64,000 nt of DNA, from contig NZ_CP038469.1 of the NCBI RefSeq assembly GCF_004684345.1, positions 1-64,000 on the forward strand. Direction: 5' to 3'. The position numbers were made by a program, and so were the translations under genes. This document shows positions 16,775 through 25,396 of the stretch, piece after piece. Below the pieces are notes generated by a model. That model was not told the origin of the DNA, did no database searches, and saw only the letters and a list, made by a program, of their open reading frames with translations. This DNA comes from Citrobacter tructae (GTDB taxonomy: Bacteria > Pseudomonadota > Gammaproteobacteria > Enterobacterales > Enterobacteriaceae). The number at the start of each line of letters is the position of its first letter. Positions within the stretch are counted from its first letter, which is position 1.

Positions 16775-17314
16775 TTACCACATCAAATCATCAGGTACGA
16801 CAAAGTCAGCATATGGATCGTCTTCGTCCTTATCTTCCTGACTCAGTTCGCAATTTAAGACAATATAGCTCGCGTCGCGCTGCGCGATTTTATCGGCCAC
16901 AACCGCCGGGATGATGGCGTATTCGCTCTCGCGGTCACTTTCAGCAGCCAGACGCGCAATGGCAAGACGCCCCTTGATTAGCTGGGTTTGGGTAACCTTA
17001 TCAACGTAGATTTTTTTAATCAGATTGTTGTCGGTAAAGTTATAACCAATGTCGCCCTTTGAAACGGTGATTTTGTTCATTTCAATAAGCTGCTTAATCT
17101 GTGCTTTGTATTCTTTCGAGAGGGCGGCTTGTTTTTGCTGGTCGCTGAGCTGCTTGTCACGCTCAGCCTGCGCTTTTTTGTTTTCTTCCACCGCTTCCCG
17201 GGCTTCGCGCGCTTGAACACGTGATTTTTTCGCTGTTCGCTGCACTTTCGCCATTTTTTTACTGGTGACTAAGCCAGCTTTAAGCATCTGCTCTTGTAGG
17301 GTGAGTTTTGTCAT
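16775..17314 (-). CDS. YaiL-like DUF2058 protein
   Basis: A 179-residue cytoplasmic protein. The N-terminal half (residues 1-95) is lysine/arginine/alanine-rich and predicted to form a long charged coiled coil (AKVQRTAKKSRVQAREAREAVEENKKAQ). The C-terminal half (about 100-179) contains DIGYNFTDNNLIKKIYVDK and ends DDPYADFVVPDDLMW. Length and both ends match E. coli YaiL (DUF2058, nucleoprotein/polynucleotide-associated). In E. coli yaiL lies elsewhere, near sbmA/ampH, so this could be a second copy; I therefore leave the symbol empty. It lies between pgtA and argW. Confidence 0.85.
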   Translation of the reverse strand: MTKLTLQEQMLKAGLVTSKKMAKVQRTAKKSRVQAREAREAVEENKKAQAERDKQLSDQQKQAALSKEYKAQIKQLIEMNKITVSKGDIGYNFTDNNLIKKIYVDKVTQTQLIKGRLAIARLAAESDRESEYAIIPAVVADKIAQRDASYIVLNCELSQEDKDEDDPYADFVVPDDLMW

Positions 17315-17423
17315 GTTCGTTTCTAAATCCAGTAAAAGAGTTCTCAGGATTATACCCTTAACGTCCGGGAGGATGCCAGATTGCGGGGAGTTGCAAAACG
17401 TCGGGGGATAAAATGGAAGGCTA

Positions 17424-17498
17424 TGGTGTCCCCTGCAGGAATCGAACCTGCAACTAGCCCTTAGGAGGGGCTCGTTATATCCATTTAACTAAGGGGAC
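17424..17498 (-). tRNA. argW: tRNA-Arg (anticodon CCT)
   Basis: The minus strand reads GTCCCCT at the 5' end, pairing with AGGGGAC before ACCA at the 3' end. The anticodon arm GCCCC-TCCTAAG-GGGC-type loop carries CCT, and the T-arm contains GGTTCGATTCC. It is 75 nt including an encoded CCA. It reads the rare AGG codon. In E. coli this tRNA is argW, an integration site for prophages; here no phage is next to it and yfdC follows on the other side. Confidence 0.95.
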
Positions 17499-17566
17499 GA
17501 AGCGGCACGAGTATAGCGTTTTTTCCCCTCAACGGTAAGTCTGTGTCCGCCTGACTGCTCAAACAG

Positions 17567-18514
17567 TCACCATTCAGGACTGTTTTTCTTAGATTTCTGC
17601 ATTCGTTGTTCCCGCTCAGCCTGTAACCGGGCTTCTTCCTTACGCTTATTGCTCATGTCATTGCGGATCTGCGCGTGGCTCATCAACGCGAAGATAAACG
17701 TTCCACCGCAGATATTCCCGGCCAGCGTTGGAAGTGCAAAGGGCCAGAAGAAGTCGCTCCAGTGCAGCGTGCCGTTAAAGACCAGATAGAGAATTTCAAC
17801 CGAGCCGACGACGATGTGTGTGGTATCGCCCAGCGCAATAAGCCAGGTCATCAGGACAATGACGACGATTTTTGCCGCACCTGCTGCAGGAAACATCCAC
17901 ACCATGGTGGCGATCAGCCAGCCGGAAATAATCGCGTTGGCAAACATCTCCGCTGGACTGTTTTTCATGACGTCCATTCCAATTTTAACAAAGGCATCGC
18001 GAGTTTCTTCATCAAAAATCGGCATATATTCAAACGCCCATGCCGCAAGACCAGTACCGATAATATTACCCAGCAAGACCACGCTCCACAGACGCATCAG
18101 CAAGCCAAAATTACCGATGGTTGGGTTTTGCATGACAGGCAGTACGGCGGTCACGGTGTTTTCGGTAAACAGTTGCTGGCGAGCCATGATGACGATGATA
18201 AACCCGAAGGTATAGCCGAGGTTTTCCAGTAAGAACCCGCCAGGAACGCCTTCTAGCTGTACGTGAAAAATGCCTTTTGCCAGTAAGGAGGCCCCCATCG
18301 ACAACCCGGCGGCAATCGCTGACCACAGCAGCGCCATCGCATCGCGTTCCATCTCTTTTTCCCCGTCCTGGCGGATATGTTCATGGATCGCCATTGCGCG
18401 GGAAGGGAGCCGGTCTTCGTCGAGCTCTATCTTCTTACCCTGCAACTTTTCTTCGCTTTCAACTTCGAGTTCGTCACTGTGTTGATCAATTTTTTCTTTG
18501 TTGATGTCATTCAT
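17567..18514 (-). CDS. yfdC: YfdC, formate/nitrite transporter-family membrane protein
   Basis: A 315-residue inner-membrane protein of the FNT superfamily. An acidic N-terminal cytoplasmic region (about residues 1-65, DQHSDELEVESEEK) is followed by six helices containing GLSMGASLLAKGIF, ARQQLFTENTVTAVLPV and NIIGTGLAAWAF, the FNT-type repeats. GNICGGTFIFALMSHAQIR is the last helix and exit. The substrate is unknown. I chose the ATG at 18514 (MNDINKEKIDQHSDE); the frame can extend to a GTG at 18535. As in E. coli it is next to argW and divergent from mlaA. Confidence 0.93.
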   Translation of the reverse strand: MNDINKEKIDQHSDELEVESEEKLQGKKIELDEDRLPSRAMAIHEHIRQDGEKEMERDAMALLWSAIAAGLSMGASLLAKGIFHVQLEGVPGGFLLENLGYTFGFIIVIMARQQLFTENTVTAVLPVMQNPTIGNFGLLMRLWSVVLLGNIIGTGLAAWAFEYMPIFDEETRDAFVKIGMDVMKNSPAEMFANAIISGWLIATMVWMFPAAGAAKIVVIVLMTWLIALGDTTHIVVGSVEILYLVFNGTLHWSDFFWPFALPTLAGNICGGTFIFALMSHAQIRNDMSNKRKEEARLQAEREQRMQKSKKNSPEW

Positions 18515-18802
18515 CTCTGAGCCCCGAATAAGCACGTATTGCTAAAGCGTAGCGGTTTTTATCCAGAAACTGGCGGGAGAAACTCTGAAATCGCAAAAAT
18601 GGTAACGTTTGTATTTATCGGATTCGATAAAATAGAAAGACCGCGAGGTCTACCTTACCAGGCTATGATCAAATCAGTAAGTTAGGGTATATAGACATCG
18701 TTTGACGTGCTGTTACAATCGCTCACATCTAAACCGGCGGATACCTTATCGTTCCGTCACGGATGGCAATCAGCGATAGCCATAAAATACAGGGAGACAC
18801 TT

Positions 18803-19558
18803 ATGAAGCTTCGCCTGTCGGCGCTTGCGCTGGGAACCACACTTTTGGTGGGATGTGCGAGCTCCGGTACAGAACAGCAGGGGCGCTCGGATCCGTTTGA
18901 AGGGTTCAACCGCACCATGTACAACTTCAACTTTAATGTGTTGGATCCGTATATTGTTCGACCGGTGGCTGTAGCCTGGCGTGATTATGTTCCGCAGCCA
19001 GCCAGAAACGGTTTGAGTAACTTTACTGGCAACCTCGAAGAGCCAGCCGTCATGGTCAACTATTTCCTGCAGGGCGATCCCTATCAGGGAATGGTGCATT
19101 TCACCCGTTTCTTCCTGAACACCTTGTTAGGTATGGGGGGCTTTATCGATGTTGCGGGCATGGCTAATCCAAAACTGCAGCGCGTTGAGCCACATCGTTT
19201 CGGCAGTACGTTAGGCCACTATGACGTGGGTTATGGACCGTATATGCAGCTTCCGTTCTACGGCAGCTTCACGGTACGTGATGACGGTGGTGATATGGTG
19301 GATACGCTGTATCCAGTGCTGTCGTGGCTGACCTGGCCGTTGTCGGTCGGTAAATGGACGATTGAAGGAATTGAAACCCGCGCGCAACTGCTCGACTCCG
19401 ACGGTCTGCTGCGTCAATCTTCCGATCCTTACATCATGGTGCGTGAAGCCTACTTCCAGCGTCATGACTTCATCGCGAACGGTGGGAAACTCAAACCAGA
19501 AGAAAACCCGAACGCGCAAGCTATTCAGGATGATTTAAAAGATATCGATTCCGAGTAA
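18803..19558 (+). CDS. mlaA: MlaA, outer-membrane lipoprotein of the phospholipid-retrieval pathway
   Basis: Removes mislocalised phospholipids from the outer leaflet of the outer membrane, together with OmpC/OmpF and MlaC-MlaFEDB; also called VacJ. The signal peptide ends in the lipobox LLVGC with acylated Cys18. Conserved segments include DPFEGFNRTMYNFN, NLEEPAVMVNYFLQ and FGSTLGHYDVGYGPYMQLPF. The 251-residue length equals E. coli. The chosen ATG at 18803 follows AGGGAGAC. The rest of the Mla system is not in this window, as usual. Confidence 0.97.
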   Translation: MKLRLSALALGTTLLVGCASSGTEQQGRSDPFEGFNRTMYNFNFNVLDPYIVRPVAVAWRDYVPQPARNGLSNFTGNLEEPAVMVNYFLQGDPYQGMVHFTRFFLNTLLGMGGFIDVAGMANPKLQRVEPHRFGSTLGHYDVGYGPYMQLPFYGSFTVRDDGGDMVDTLYPVLSWLTWPLSVGKWTIEGIETRAQLLDSDGLLRQSSDPYIMVREAYFQRHDFIANGGKLKPEENPNAQAIQDDLKDIDSE

Positions 19559-19573
19559 GGAATTGGCGCAAAT

Positions 19574-19604
19574 AAAAAGGTGAGCTAAAAAGCTCACCTT
19601 TTTT
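19574..19604. terminator. Bidirectional terminator between mlaA and fadL
   Basis: The perfect stem AAAAAGGTGAGCT/AGCTCACCTTTTT with loop AAAA lies between the two convergent genes and has T-runs on both strands. Confidence 0.93.
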
Positions 19605-19618
19605 ACGTCTGAAGAAAA

Positions 19619-20899
19619 TCAGAATGCGTAGTTAAAGTTGGTACCAAACAGCCAGGCTTTACCTTCAGATTCGAATGTATACGGACCTTCTTTGATTGTC
19701 ACGTTCTGCCCGTGCATATAAGAAGCACCGATGTCGATAGATGCATCTTCATTGAACGCGTAGGTGGTACCTGCGCTCAGCCACAGGCGATCCTGGTCTG
19801 GAATGGAGATGGAGCGCTTATCCGCAGGGACCGGGCTATCGTCGTAGGCGATACCAGTACGGAACGTCCAGTTTTTATCCATATAGTAGGTCGTACCCAG
19901 CGCGAGGCGGTAAGAGTCGCGGAAGCCTTCTTCTTTGTAGAACAGCGTTTGTCCGTTGGTACCCGTCGCTTTCAGCTCCTGGAACTGGCTCCAGCTGGTG
20001 TAAGCGATGCTGTAGTGAACGGCCCATTGTGGTGCAACGCGGTTGTAGCCAGACAGTTCCCACATTTCCGGCAGATTAAGCGTTAAAGCGCCCGGAACTG
20101 TGGTGTTTGTGGTGCCCCATGGGAACGTCACACCAGCGCCCGGTAACGCGTTGGCCTGGGAGCGGATGCCGCTCTTATAATCGCCGTCGAAATCAATTTT
20201 AACTTCTGAACGGTAGGTTAAGCCCCAACGGTTATCTTTATCCAGTTCGTACAAAATACCCGCATTCCAGCCGTAACCCCATTCATCTCCTTCCATGCTA
20301 GCAATCTTAGGGCTGACTTTCGGTAATGCGGCGGTCATTTCACCAGAATAGCGTTCAATTTTGGCGTCGGCATAAACGGCGTTAAAACCGAGACCGAAGC
20401 TCCAACTATCATTCAGACGATAAGCACCGCTGAGGTTAAGGTTGACCGTTTTAAGGTCGGTCTTGCCGCCGTATTCGCCGACAATGTAGCTGTCGTTAAA
20501 TTCGGTAGCCAGGCCATAGTTAGAGGTGACAGACGCTCCCCAGCCAAACTGCTCGTTAATAGGCATCACAAAGTGAGCATTCGGCACCCATGCCGTTGGG
20601 GCGATATTGTCCGCGTCGGTGCTGCGCCCGGTGAACGGCGATTTACCGGAGATATTAACGTCTGGATCGATATACACCGCACCTGCTGAGAAAGTAGGGC
20701 GATCGAACATCATGATCAGTGCCGGGTTACGACTGGCGTTACCTGCGTCGTCTGCGATTGCGCCTTCACCCGAATATGCCCGGCCAAGGCCAGAGGAAGA
20801 AAATTCGTTTAACTGAAAGCCTGCAGACCAGGCCTGTGTGGAGATAATTGCCACTGCGACTGCGAGAGCAGACTTTGTAAACAGGGTTTTCTGGCTCAT
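19619..20899 (-). CDS. fadL: Long-chain fatty acid outer-membrane transporter FadL
   Basis: Fourteen-stranded outer-membrane barrel that takes up long-chain fatty acids. The signal peptide is MSQKTLFTKSALAVAVAIISTQAWSA region, and the mature N-terminus GFQLNEFSSSGLGRAYSG forms the plug or hatch. The C-terminus ends in Phe (LFGTNFNYAF), the usual outer-membrane assembly signal. It has 426 residues against about 446 in E. coli; the shortfall is mostly one extracellular loop after KIERYSGEM. I chose the ATG at 20899, with GAGG eight bases upstream. Two FadR-type sites lie in the upstream region. Confidence 0.96.
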   Translation of the reverse strand: MSQKTLFTKSALAVAVAIISTQAWSAGFQLNEFSSSGLGRAYSGEGAIADDAGNASRNPALIMMFDRPTFSAGAVYIDPDVNISGKSPFTGRSTDADNIAPTAWVPNAHFVMPINEQFGWGASVTSNYGLATEFNDSYIVGEYGGKTDLKTVNLNLSGAYRLNDSWSFGLGFNAVYADAKIERYSGEMTAALPKVSPKIASMEGDEWGYGWNAGILYELDKDNRWGLTYRSEVKIDFDGDYKSGIRSQANALPGAGVTFPWGTTNTTVPGALTLNLPEMWELSGYNRVAPQWAVHYSIAYTSWSQFQELKATGTNGQTLFYKEEGFRDSYRLALGTTYYMDKNWTFRTGIAYDDSPVPADKRSISIPDQDRLWLSAGTTYAFNEDASIDIGASYMHGQNVTIKEGPYTFESEGKAWLFGTNFNYAF

Positions 20900-20987
20900 G
20901 ACCATAACCTCATTGATTTATTTTTATACAAACAATGTTACATACCGTAACAGGAGCGCGAAGTGTAGGGTCTGAGGTACCACATAG

Positions 20988-21004
20988 AAATCAGACCAGT
21001 GGCG
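20988..21004. promoter_or_regulatory. FadR operator 1 of fadL
   Basis: AAATCAGACCAGTGGCG is, in reverse complement, close to the FadR consensus AACTGGTCGGACCTGTT over its left half. It matches the corresponding site of E. coli fadL as I remember it. FadR represses fadL until long-chain acyl-CoA is present. Confidence 0.7.
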
Positions 21005-21008
21005 AGAG

Positions 21009-21025
21009 TATAGGTCTGACCAGAT
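21009..21025. promoter_or_regulatory. FadR operator 2 of fadL
   Basis: TATAGGTCTGACCAGAT contains the palindromic core GGTCTGACC of the FadR consensus. It lies one helical repeat and a half from the first site, the same pairing as in E. coli. Confidence 0.75.
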
Positions 21026-21270
21026 GGAATGTTGCAAGTATGTTTATAAATTTTTTCAAATATGATCTTAAAAACGCGATCCAGCTGGCAAAATTGCCGT
21101 GATGCGCACTCACCTGTTTGGGCGATTTTTGTTTTGGATCATTTTTAAGTGTGATTTCGGTCGCTTATCTCATTTCGCACAATTAACGACTGGAGAGGAG
21201 AAAAATGGGAGCGTAAAATATCTCTAACGTTTATCTGGCACCTCAGGTGCGAATACAGAGGAAATCTACA

Positions 21271-21555
21271 ATGAGTAAATGCAGTGCTGATGAAACCCCG
21301 GTTTGCTGCTGTATGGATGTTGGTACCATCATGGACAACACCGATTGCACCGCGTCATACAGCCGTGTGTTCGCAACTCGCGCACAGGCAGAAGAAACGC
21401 TGGCCGCTCTGACCGAGAAGGCGCGTGGCGTAGAATCTGAACCTTGCCAAATCACCTCGACCTTTACTGAAGAGGCAGAAGGTGTTCGTCTGGATATTGA
21501 TTTTGTTTTCGCCTGCGAAGCCGAAACCCTGATCTTCCAGTTGGGTCTGCGTTAA
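21271..21555 (+). CDS. yfcZ: YfcZ, conserved small protein
   Basis: A 94-residue soluble protein of the UPF0381 family (YfcZ/YiiS), with the cysteine-rich N-terminal segment SKCSADETPVCCCMDVGTIMDN and the C-terminal segment RLDIDFVFACEAETLIFQLGLR. Cys-Cys-Cys suggests redox or metal chemistry, but no function is established. The ATG at 21271 gives the E. coli length; an in-frame upstream ATG at 21247 only adds non-conserved residues. It is divergent from fadL. Confidence 0.94.
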   Translation: MSKCSADETPVCCCMDVGTIMDNTDCTASYSRVFATRAQAEETLAALTEKARGVESEPCQITSTFTEEAEGVRLDIDFVFACEAETLIFQLGLR

Positions 21556-21567
21556 TCCCTTCTTTCA

Positions 21568-21600
21568 ATGCCCTTGCCACCTTCGGACAAGGGCATTTTC
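21568..21600 (+). terminator. Terminator after yfcZ
   Basis: The stem AATGCCCTTG/CAAGGGCATT with an 11-base loop is followed by TTTC, just after the yfcZ stop codon. Confidence 0.8.
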
Positions 21601-21688
21601 GTAACAAGCAGTGATTATTCACTGTGTCATAGCTCCCACTTTCTTTTCTCTCCGCTTGGCTAAATGTAAAAAATTGGTTAAGACTGTG

Positions 21689-21705
21689 ATCAGGTCAGAC
21701 CACTT
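21689..21705. promoter_or_regulatory. FadR operator of fadIJ
   Basis: ATCAGGTCAGACCACTT matches the FadR consensus well in reverse complement (AAGTGGTCTGACCTGAT). It lies about 25 bp before the fadI start codon, where it can block transcription. Confidence 0.8.
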
Positions 21706-21730
21706 ATTTTATTTTTTACAGGGGAGTGTT

Positions 21731-23041
21731 ATGAGTCAGGCTTTACCGCTGGTTACCCGTCAGGGCGATCGCATCGCCATTGTGAGCGGGCTGCGTACGC
21801 CATTTGCCCGTCAGGCGACCGCGTTTCATGGCATTCCCGCCGTTGATTTGGGAAAAATGGTCGTCGGCGAACTGCTGGCGCGCAGTGAAATTCCTGCCGA
21901 TGTCATTGAGCAACTGGTGTTTGGTCAGGTCGTGCAGATGCCGGAAGCGCCAAACATTGCCCGGGAAATAGTACTGGGCACCGGGATGAACGTGCATACC
22001 GATGCTTACAGCGTGAGCAGAGCCTGCGCCACCAGTTTTCAGGCAGTGGCGAATGTTGCGGAAAGCCTGATGGCGGGAACCATCCGTGCGGGCATTGCTG
22101 GCGGGGCGGATTCTTCATCTGTTTTGCCGATTGGCGTGAGCAAAAAGCTGGCACGGGTGTTGGTAGACGTGAATAAAGCCCGCACTACCGGTCAGCGGCT
22201 GAAGCTATTTTCCCGACTGCGTTTGCGTGATTTGATGCCGGTTCCGCCTGCGGTTGCGGAGTATTCCACCGGCTTGCGCATGGGGGACACGGCGGAGCAA
22301 ATGGCGAAAACCTACGGCATCACGCGTGAGCAACAGGATGCGCTGGCGCATCGTTCGCATCAGCGCGCCGCTCAGGCCTGGGCAGAAGGCAAGCTGGCAG
22401 ATGAGGTGATGACCACTTATGCCCCGCCGTTTAACGATCCTTTTTCTGAAGATAACAATATTCGCGGTAACTCTACGCTGGCGGATTACGCCAAACTGCG
22501 CCCGGCATTTGACAGAAAACACGGCACCGTCACGGCGGCAAACAGTACGCCGTTGACCGATGGCGCCGCCGCGGTGATTTTGATGACGGAGTCTCGTGCT
22601 AAGGAGCTGGGGCTGGTGCCGCTGGGTTATCTGCGCAGTTTTGCGTTTACCGCCATCGACGTCTGGCAGGATATGCTGTTGGGGCCGGCGTGGTCGACGC
22701 CGCTGGCTCTTGAGCGTGCAGGCCTGACCATGGCCGATCTCTCGCTTATTGATATGCATGAAGCTTTTGCCGCACAGACGCTGGCGAATGTTCAACTGCT
22801 TGGCAGCGAACGATTTGCCCGTGACGTACTGGGTAGGGCACATGCCACTGGCGAAGTGGATGACAGCAAATTTAACGTACTGGGCGGTTCGATTGCCTAT
22901 GGACACCCGTTCGCCGCGACCGGCGCGCGAATGATCACCCAAACGCTTCATGAACTACGACGTCGTGGCGGTGGATTTGGTCTGGTCACCGCGTGTGCGG
23001 CAGGTGGCCTGGGTGCGGCAATGGTTCTGGAGGCGGAATAA
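21731..23041 (+). CDS. fadI: 3-ketoacyl-CoA thiolase FadI (anaerobic beta-oxidation)
   Basis: Beta subunit of the FadJ-FadI complex; it cleaves 3-ketoacyl-CoA with CoA to release acetyl-CoA, chiefly in anaerobic growth. At 436 residues it equals E. coli FadI. The acylated cysteine is in SRACATSFQAV, and the C-terminal catalytic motifs are GGSIAYGHPFAATGARM and VTACAAGGLGAA. I chose the ATG at 21731 after GGGGAG; the frame extends upstream into non-conserved sequence. Its stop overlaps the fadJ start by one base. Confidence 0.97.
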   Translation: MSQALPLVTRQGDRIAIVSGLRTPFARQATAFHGIPAVDLGKMVVGELLARSEIPADVIEQLVFGQVVQMPEAPNIAREIVLGTGMNVHTDAYSVSRACATSFQAVANVAESLMAGTIRAGIAGGADSSSVLPIGVSKKLARVLVDVNKARTTGQRLKLFSRLRLRDLMPVPPAVAEYSTGLRMGDTAEQMAKTYGITREQQDALAHRSHQRAAQAWAEGKLADEVMTTYAPPFNDPFSEDNNIRGNSTLADYAKLRPAFDRKHGTVTAANSTPLTDGAAAVILMTESRAKELGLVPLGYLRSFAFTAIDVWQDMLLGPAWSTPLALERAGLTMADLSLIDMHEAFAAQTLANVQLLGSERFARDVLGRAHATGEVDDSKFNVLGGSIAYGHPFAATGARMITQTLHELRRRGGGFGLVTACAAGGLGAAMVLEAE

Positions 23042-25188
23042 TGGAAATGACATCGGCTTTTACGTTACATGTGCGTCTGGATAACGTGGCGATAGTTTCC
23101 ATTGACGTGCCCGGAGAGAAAATGAATACCCTGAAAGCGGAGTTTGCTTCTCAGGTGCGGGCTATTCTGAAACAAATTCGCGAAAACAAAGATCTGCGCG
23201 GTGTCGTGTTCATTTCAGCTAAACCCGATAATTTTATCGCTGGGGCGGATATTAACATGATCGGCAATTGTCGGAGTGCGCAGGAAGCCGAAACTCTGGC
23301 CCGCCAGGGGCAGCAGATTATGGCGGAAATTAATGCGTTGCCGATCCCGGTTATCGCAGCTATTCATGGGGCCTGCCTGGGCGGCGGTCTGGAGATGGCA
23401 CTGGCGTGCCACAACCGTATTTGTACCGATGACGTCAAAACCGTATTGGGCCTGCCAGAAGTACAGCTTGGCCTGTTGCCCGGTTCCGGTGGTACGCAGC
23501 GGTTACCGCGCCTGATTGGCGTCAGTACCGCGCTGGACATGATCCTGACCGGTAAACAATTACGTGCTAAACAAGCGCTGAAAGTGGGGCTGGTGGACGA
23601 AGTTGTGCCACAGACTATTTTGTTGGAAGCGGCGGTGGAACTGGCTAAAAAGGAAAGCTCAGCAAACCGCAGTCTGCCTGTGCGGGAACGTATTCTGGCC
23701 GGACCGTTGGGGCGGGCGCTGTTGTTTCGTATGGTTAGTAAAAAGACGGCGCAAAAAACGCAGGGAAATTACCCTGCAACGGACCGCATCCTTGAGGTGA
23801 TTGAAACCGGTCTGGCACAGGGCAGCAGCAGTGGCTATGACGCAGAAGCTCGTGCGTTTGGTGAGCTGGCGATGACGCCACAGTCTCAGGCCCTGCGTAA
23901 CATCTTTTTTGCAAACACCGACGTGAAAAAAGATCCTGGCAGCGAGGCACAACCGGGTCCGCTTAACAGCGTAGGGGTTCTGGGCGGCGGTCTGATGGGC
24001 GGTGGTATTGCTTACGTGACGGCCTGTAAAGGTGGTTTGCCAGTGCGCATCAAAGATATTAATACTAAGGGAATCAACCACGCGCTGAAGTACAGCTGGG
24101 ATCAGCTTGAAACGAAAGTGCGTCGCCGTCATATCAAATCCGGTGAGCGTGATAAACAGCTGGCGCTGATTTCAGGCACCACCGATTTTCGCGGTATTGC
24201 GCATCGCGATCTGGTTATTGAGGCGGTGTTTGAAGATCTGGCATTAAAACAACAGATGGTGGCAGACATTGAGCACAATTGCGCCCCTCACACCATTTTT
24301 GCCTCTAACACCTCATCTTTACCGATTGGCGATATTGCGGCTAACGCAGCAAGGCCTGAGCAGGTCATTGGTTTGCACTTCTTTAGCCCAGTGGAAAAGA
24401 TGCCGCTGGTAGAAGTCATCCCGCATGCTGCAACGTCTGAACAGACGATTGCAACAACCGTTAAGTTGGCGAAAAAACAAGGCAAAACACCGATTGTGGT
24501 ACGTGATAAGGCCGGGTTCTATGTGAATCGCATTCTTGCCCCGTACATCAATGAAGCCATCCGCTTACTGACCGAAGGCGAACGCGTCGAGCAGATTGAT
24601 GCCGCGTTGGTAAAGTTTGGTTTTCCGGTAGGGCCAATCCAACTTTTGGATGAGGTCGGAATTGACACGGGCACTAAAATTATACCTGTACTGGAAGCGG
24701 CTTATGGTGAACGTTTTAGCGCGCCTGCAAATATTGTTGCTTCAATTTTGAATGACGATCGCAAAGGTAGAAAAAATGGTCGGGGTTTCTATCTTTATGG
24801 TGCGAAAGGGCGTAAAAGCAAAAAACAGGTCGACCCTGCAATTTATACGCTTATTGGCGCTCAGGGGCAGAGCAGACTCAGTGCCCCACAGATTGCAGAA
24901 CGATGTGTCATGTTAATGCTTAACGAAGCTGCACGTTGCTTCGATGAGCAGATTATCCGCAGCGCGCGCGATGGCGACATTGGCGCGGTATTTGGTATTG
25001 GTTTTCCGCCATTCCTCGGCGGCCCGTTCCGGTATATGGACTCCCTCGGTGCGGGTGAAGTGGTTGCAGTTCTGCAACGACTGACCACGCAATACGGCTC
25101 GCGGTTTACACCGTGCGAGCAGTTATTGCAGATGGCGGATCGCGGTGAAAGATTCTGGAATATTGGGGAAACTGACCTGAATTCATGA
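23041..25188 (+). CDS. fadJ: Fatty acid oxidation complex subunit FadJ
   Basis: Trifunctional enzyme: enoyl-CoA hydratase/isomerase in the N-terminal half (IAGADINMIG and HGACLGGGLEMALACH oxyanion-hole segments, residues 60-115) and 3-hydroxyacyl-CoA dehydrogenase in the C-terminal half (GVLGGGLMGGGIAYV nucleotide-binding motif near residue 315, catalytic-region GLHFFSPVEKMPLVEV). It has 715 residues, one more than E. coli. The start codon ATG at 23041 overlaps the fadI stop. It works with fadI under FadR control. Confidence 0.97.
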   Translation: MEMTSAFTLHVRLDNVAIVSIDVPGEKMNTLKAEFASQVRAILKQIRENKDLRGVVFISAKPDNFIAGADINMIGNCRSAQEAETLARQGQQIMAEINALPIPVIAAIHGACLGGGLEMALACHNRICTDDVKTVLGLPEVQLGLLPGSGGTQRLPRLIGVSTALDMILTGKQLRAKQALKVGLVDEVVPQTILLEAAVELAKKESSANRSLPVRERILAGPLGRALLFRMVSKKTAQKTQGNYPATDRILEVIETGLAQGSSSGYDAEARAFGELAMTPQSQALRNIFFANTDVKKDPGSEAQPGPLNSVGVLGGGLMGGGIAYVTACKGGLPVRIKDINTKGINHALKYSWDQLETKVRRRHIKSGERDKQLALISGTTDFRGIAHRDLVIEAVFEDLALKQQMVADIEHNCAPHTIFASNTSSLPIGDIAANAARPEQVIGLHFFSPVEKMPLVEVIPHAATSEQTIATTVKLAKKQGKTPIVVRDKAGFYVNRILAPYINEAIRLLTEGERVEQIDAALVKFGFPVGPIQLLDEVGIDTGTKIIPVLEAAYGERFSAPANIVASILNDDRKGRKNGRGFYLYGAKGRKSKKQVDPAIYTLIGAQGQSRLSAPQIAERCVMLMLNEAARCFDEQIIRSARDGDIGAVFGIGFPPFLGGPFRYMDSLGAGEVVAVLQRLTTQYGSRFTPCEQLLQMADRGERFWNIGETDLNS

Positions 25189-25396
25189 GGTCAAATGTAA
25201 GATGAATCCGCACTGAATGTATGGCTTACGCTCAAAATGTAAACAGAGATTGACTATACTTACGCCATTAAGGTAAAAAACAGCGTTTCATTCGGTGAAT
25301 GGATAAGGCACAATGCCGGCCACCACAAATTTACCATCGCCAATAGGGGCTTTGGCTAAAGATGTTGGTGTTTCTGGTTAACAAAAGCGGTGCAAT

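Larger units (their letters stand above)
20900..21270. other. fadL/yfcZ divergent regulatory region
   Basis: No gene is seen in this 371-bp region. It holds the fadL promoter and two FadR-type operators (listed separately) and the yfcZ promoter. A TGTGATTTCGGTCGCT half-matched CRP-like site lies near 21150; it is too weak to call. Confidence 0.5.

Noticed and set aside
21140..21170. A CRP site between fadL and yfcZ
   Set aside because: Only the left half (TGTGA) matches; the right half TCGCT departs from TCACA.
22205..22951. A 248-codon open frame on the minus strand inside fadI
   Set aside because: It lies fully antisense to a conserved gene in GC-rich sequence, and the product is arginine/glutamine-rich with no recognisable domain.
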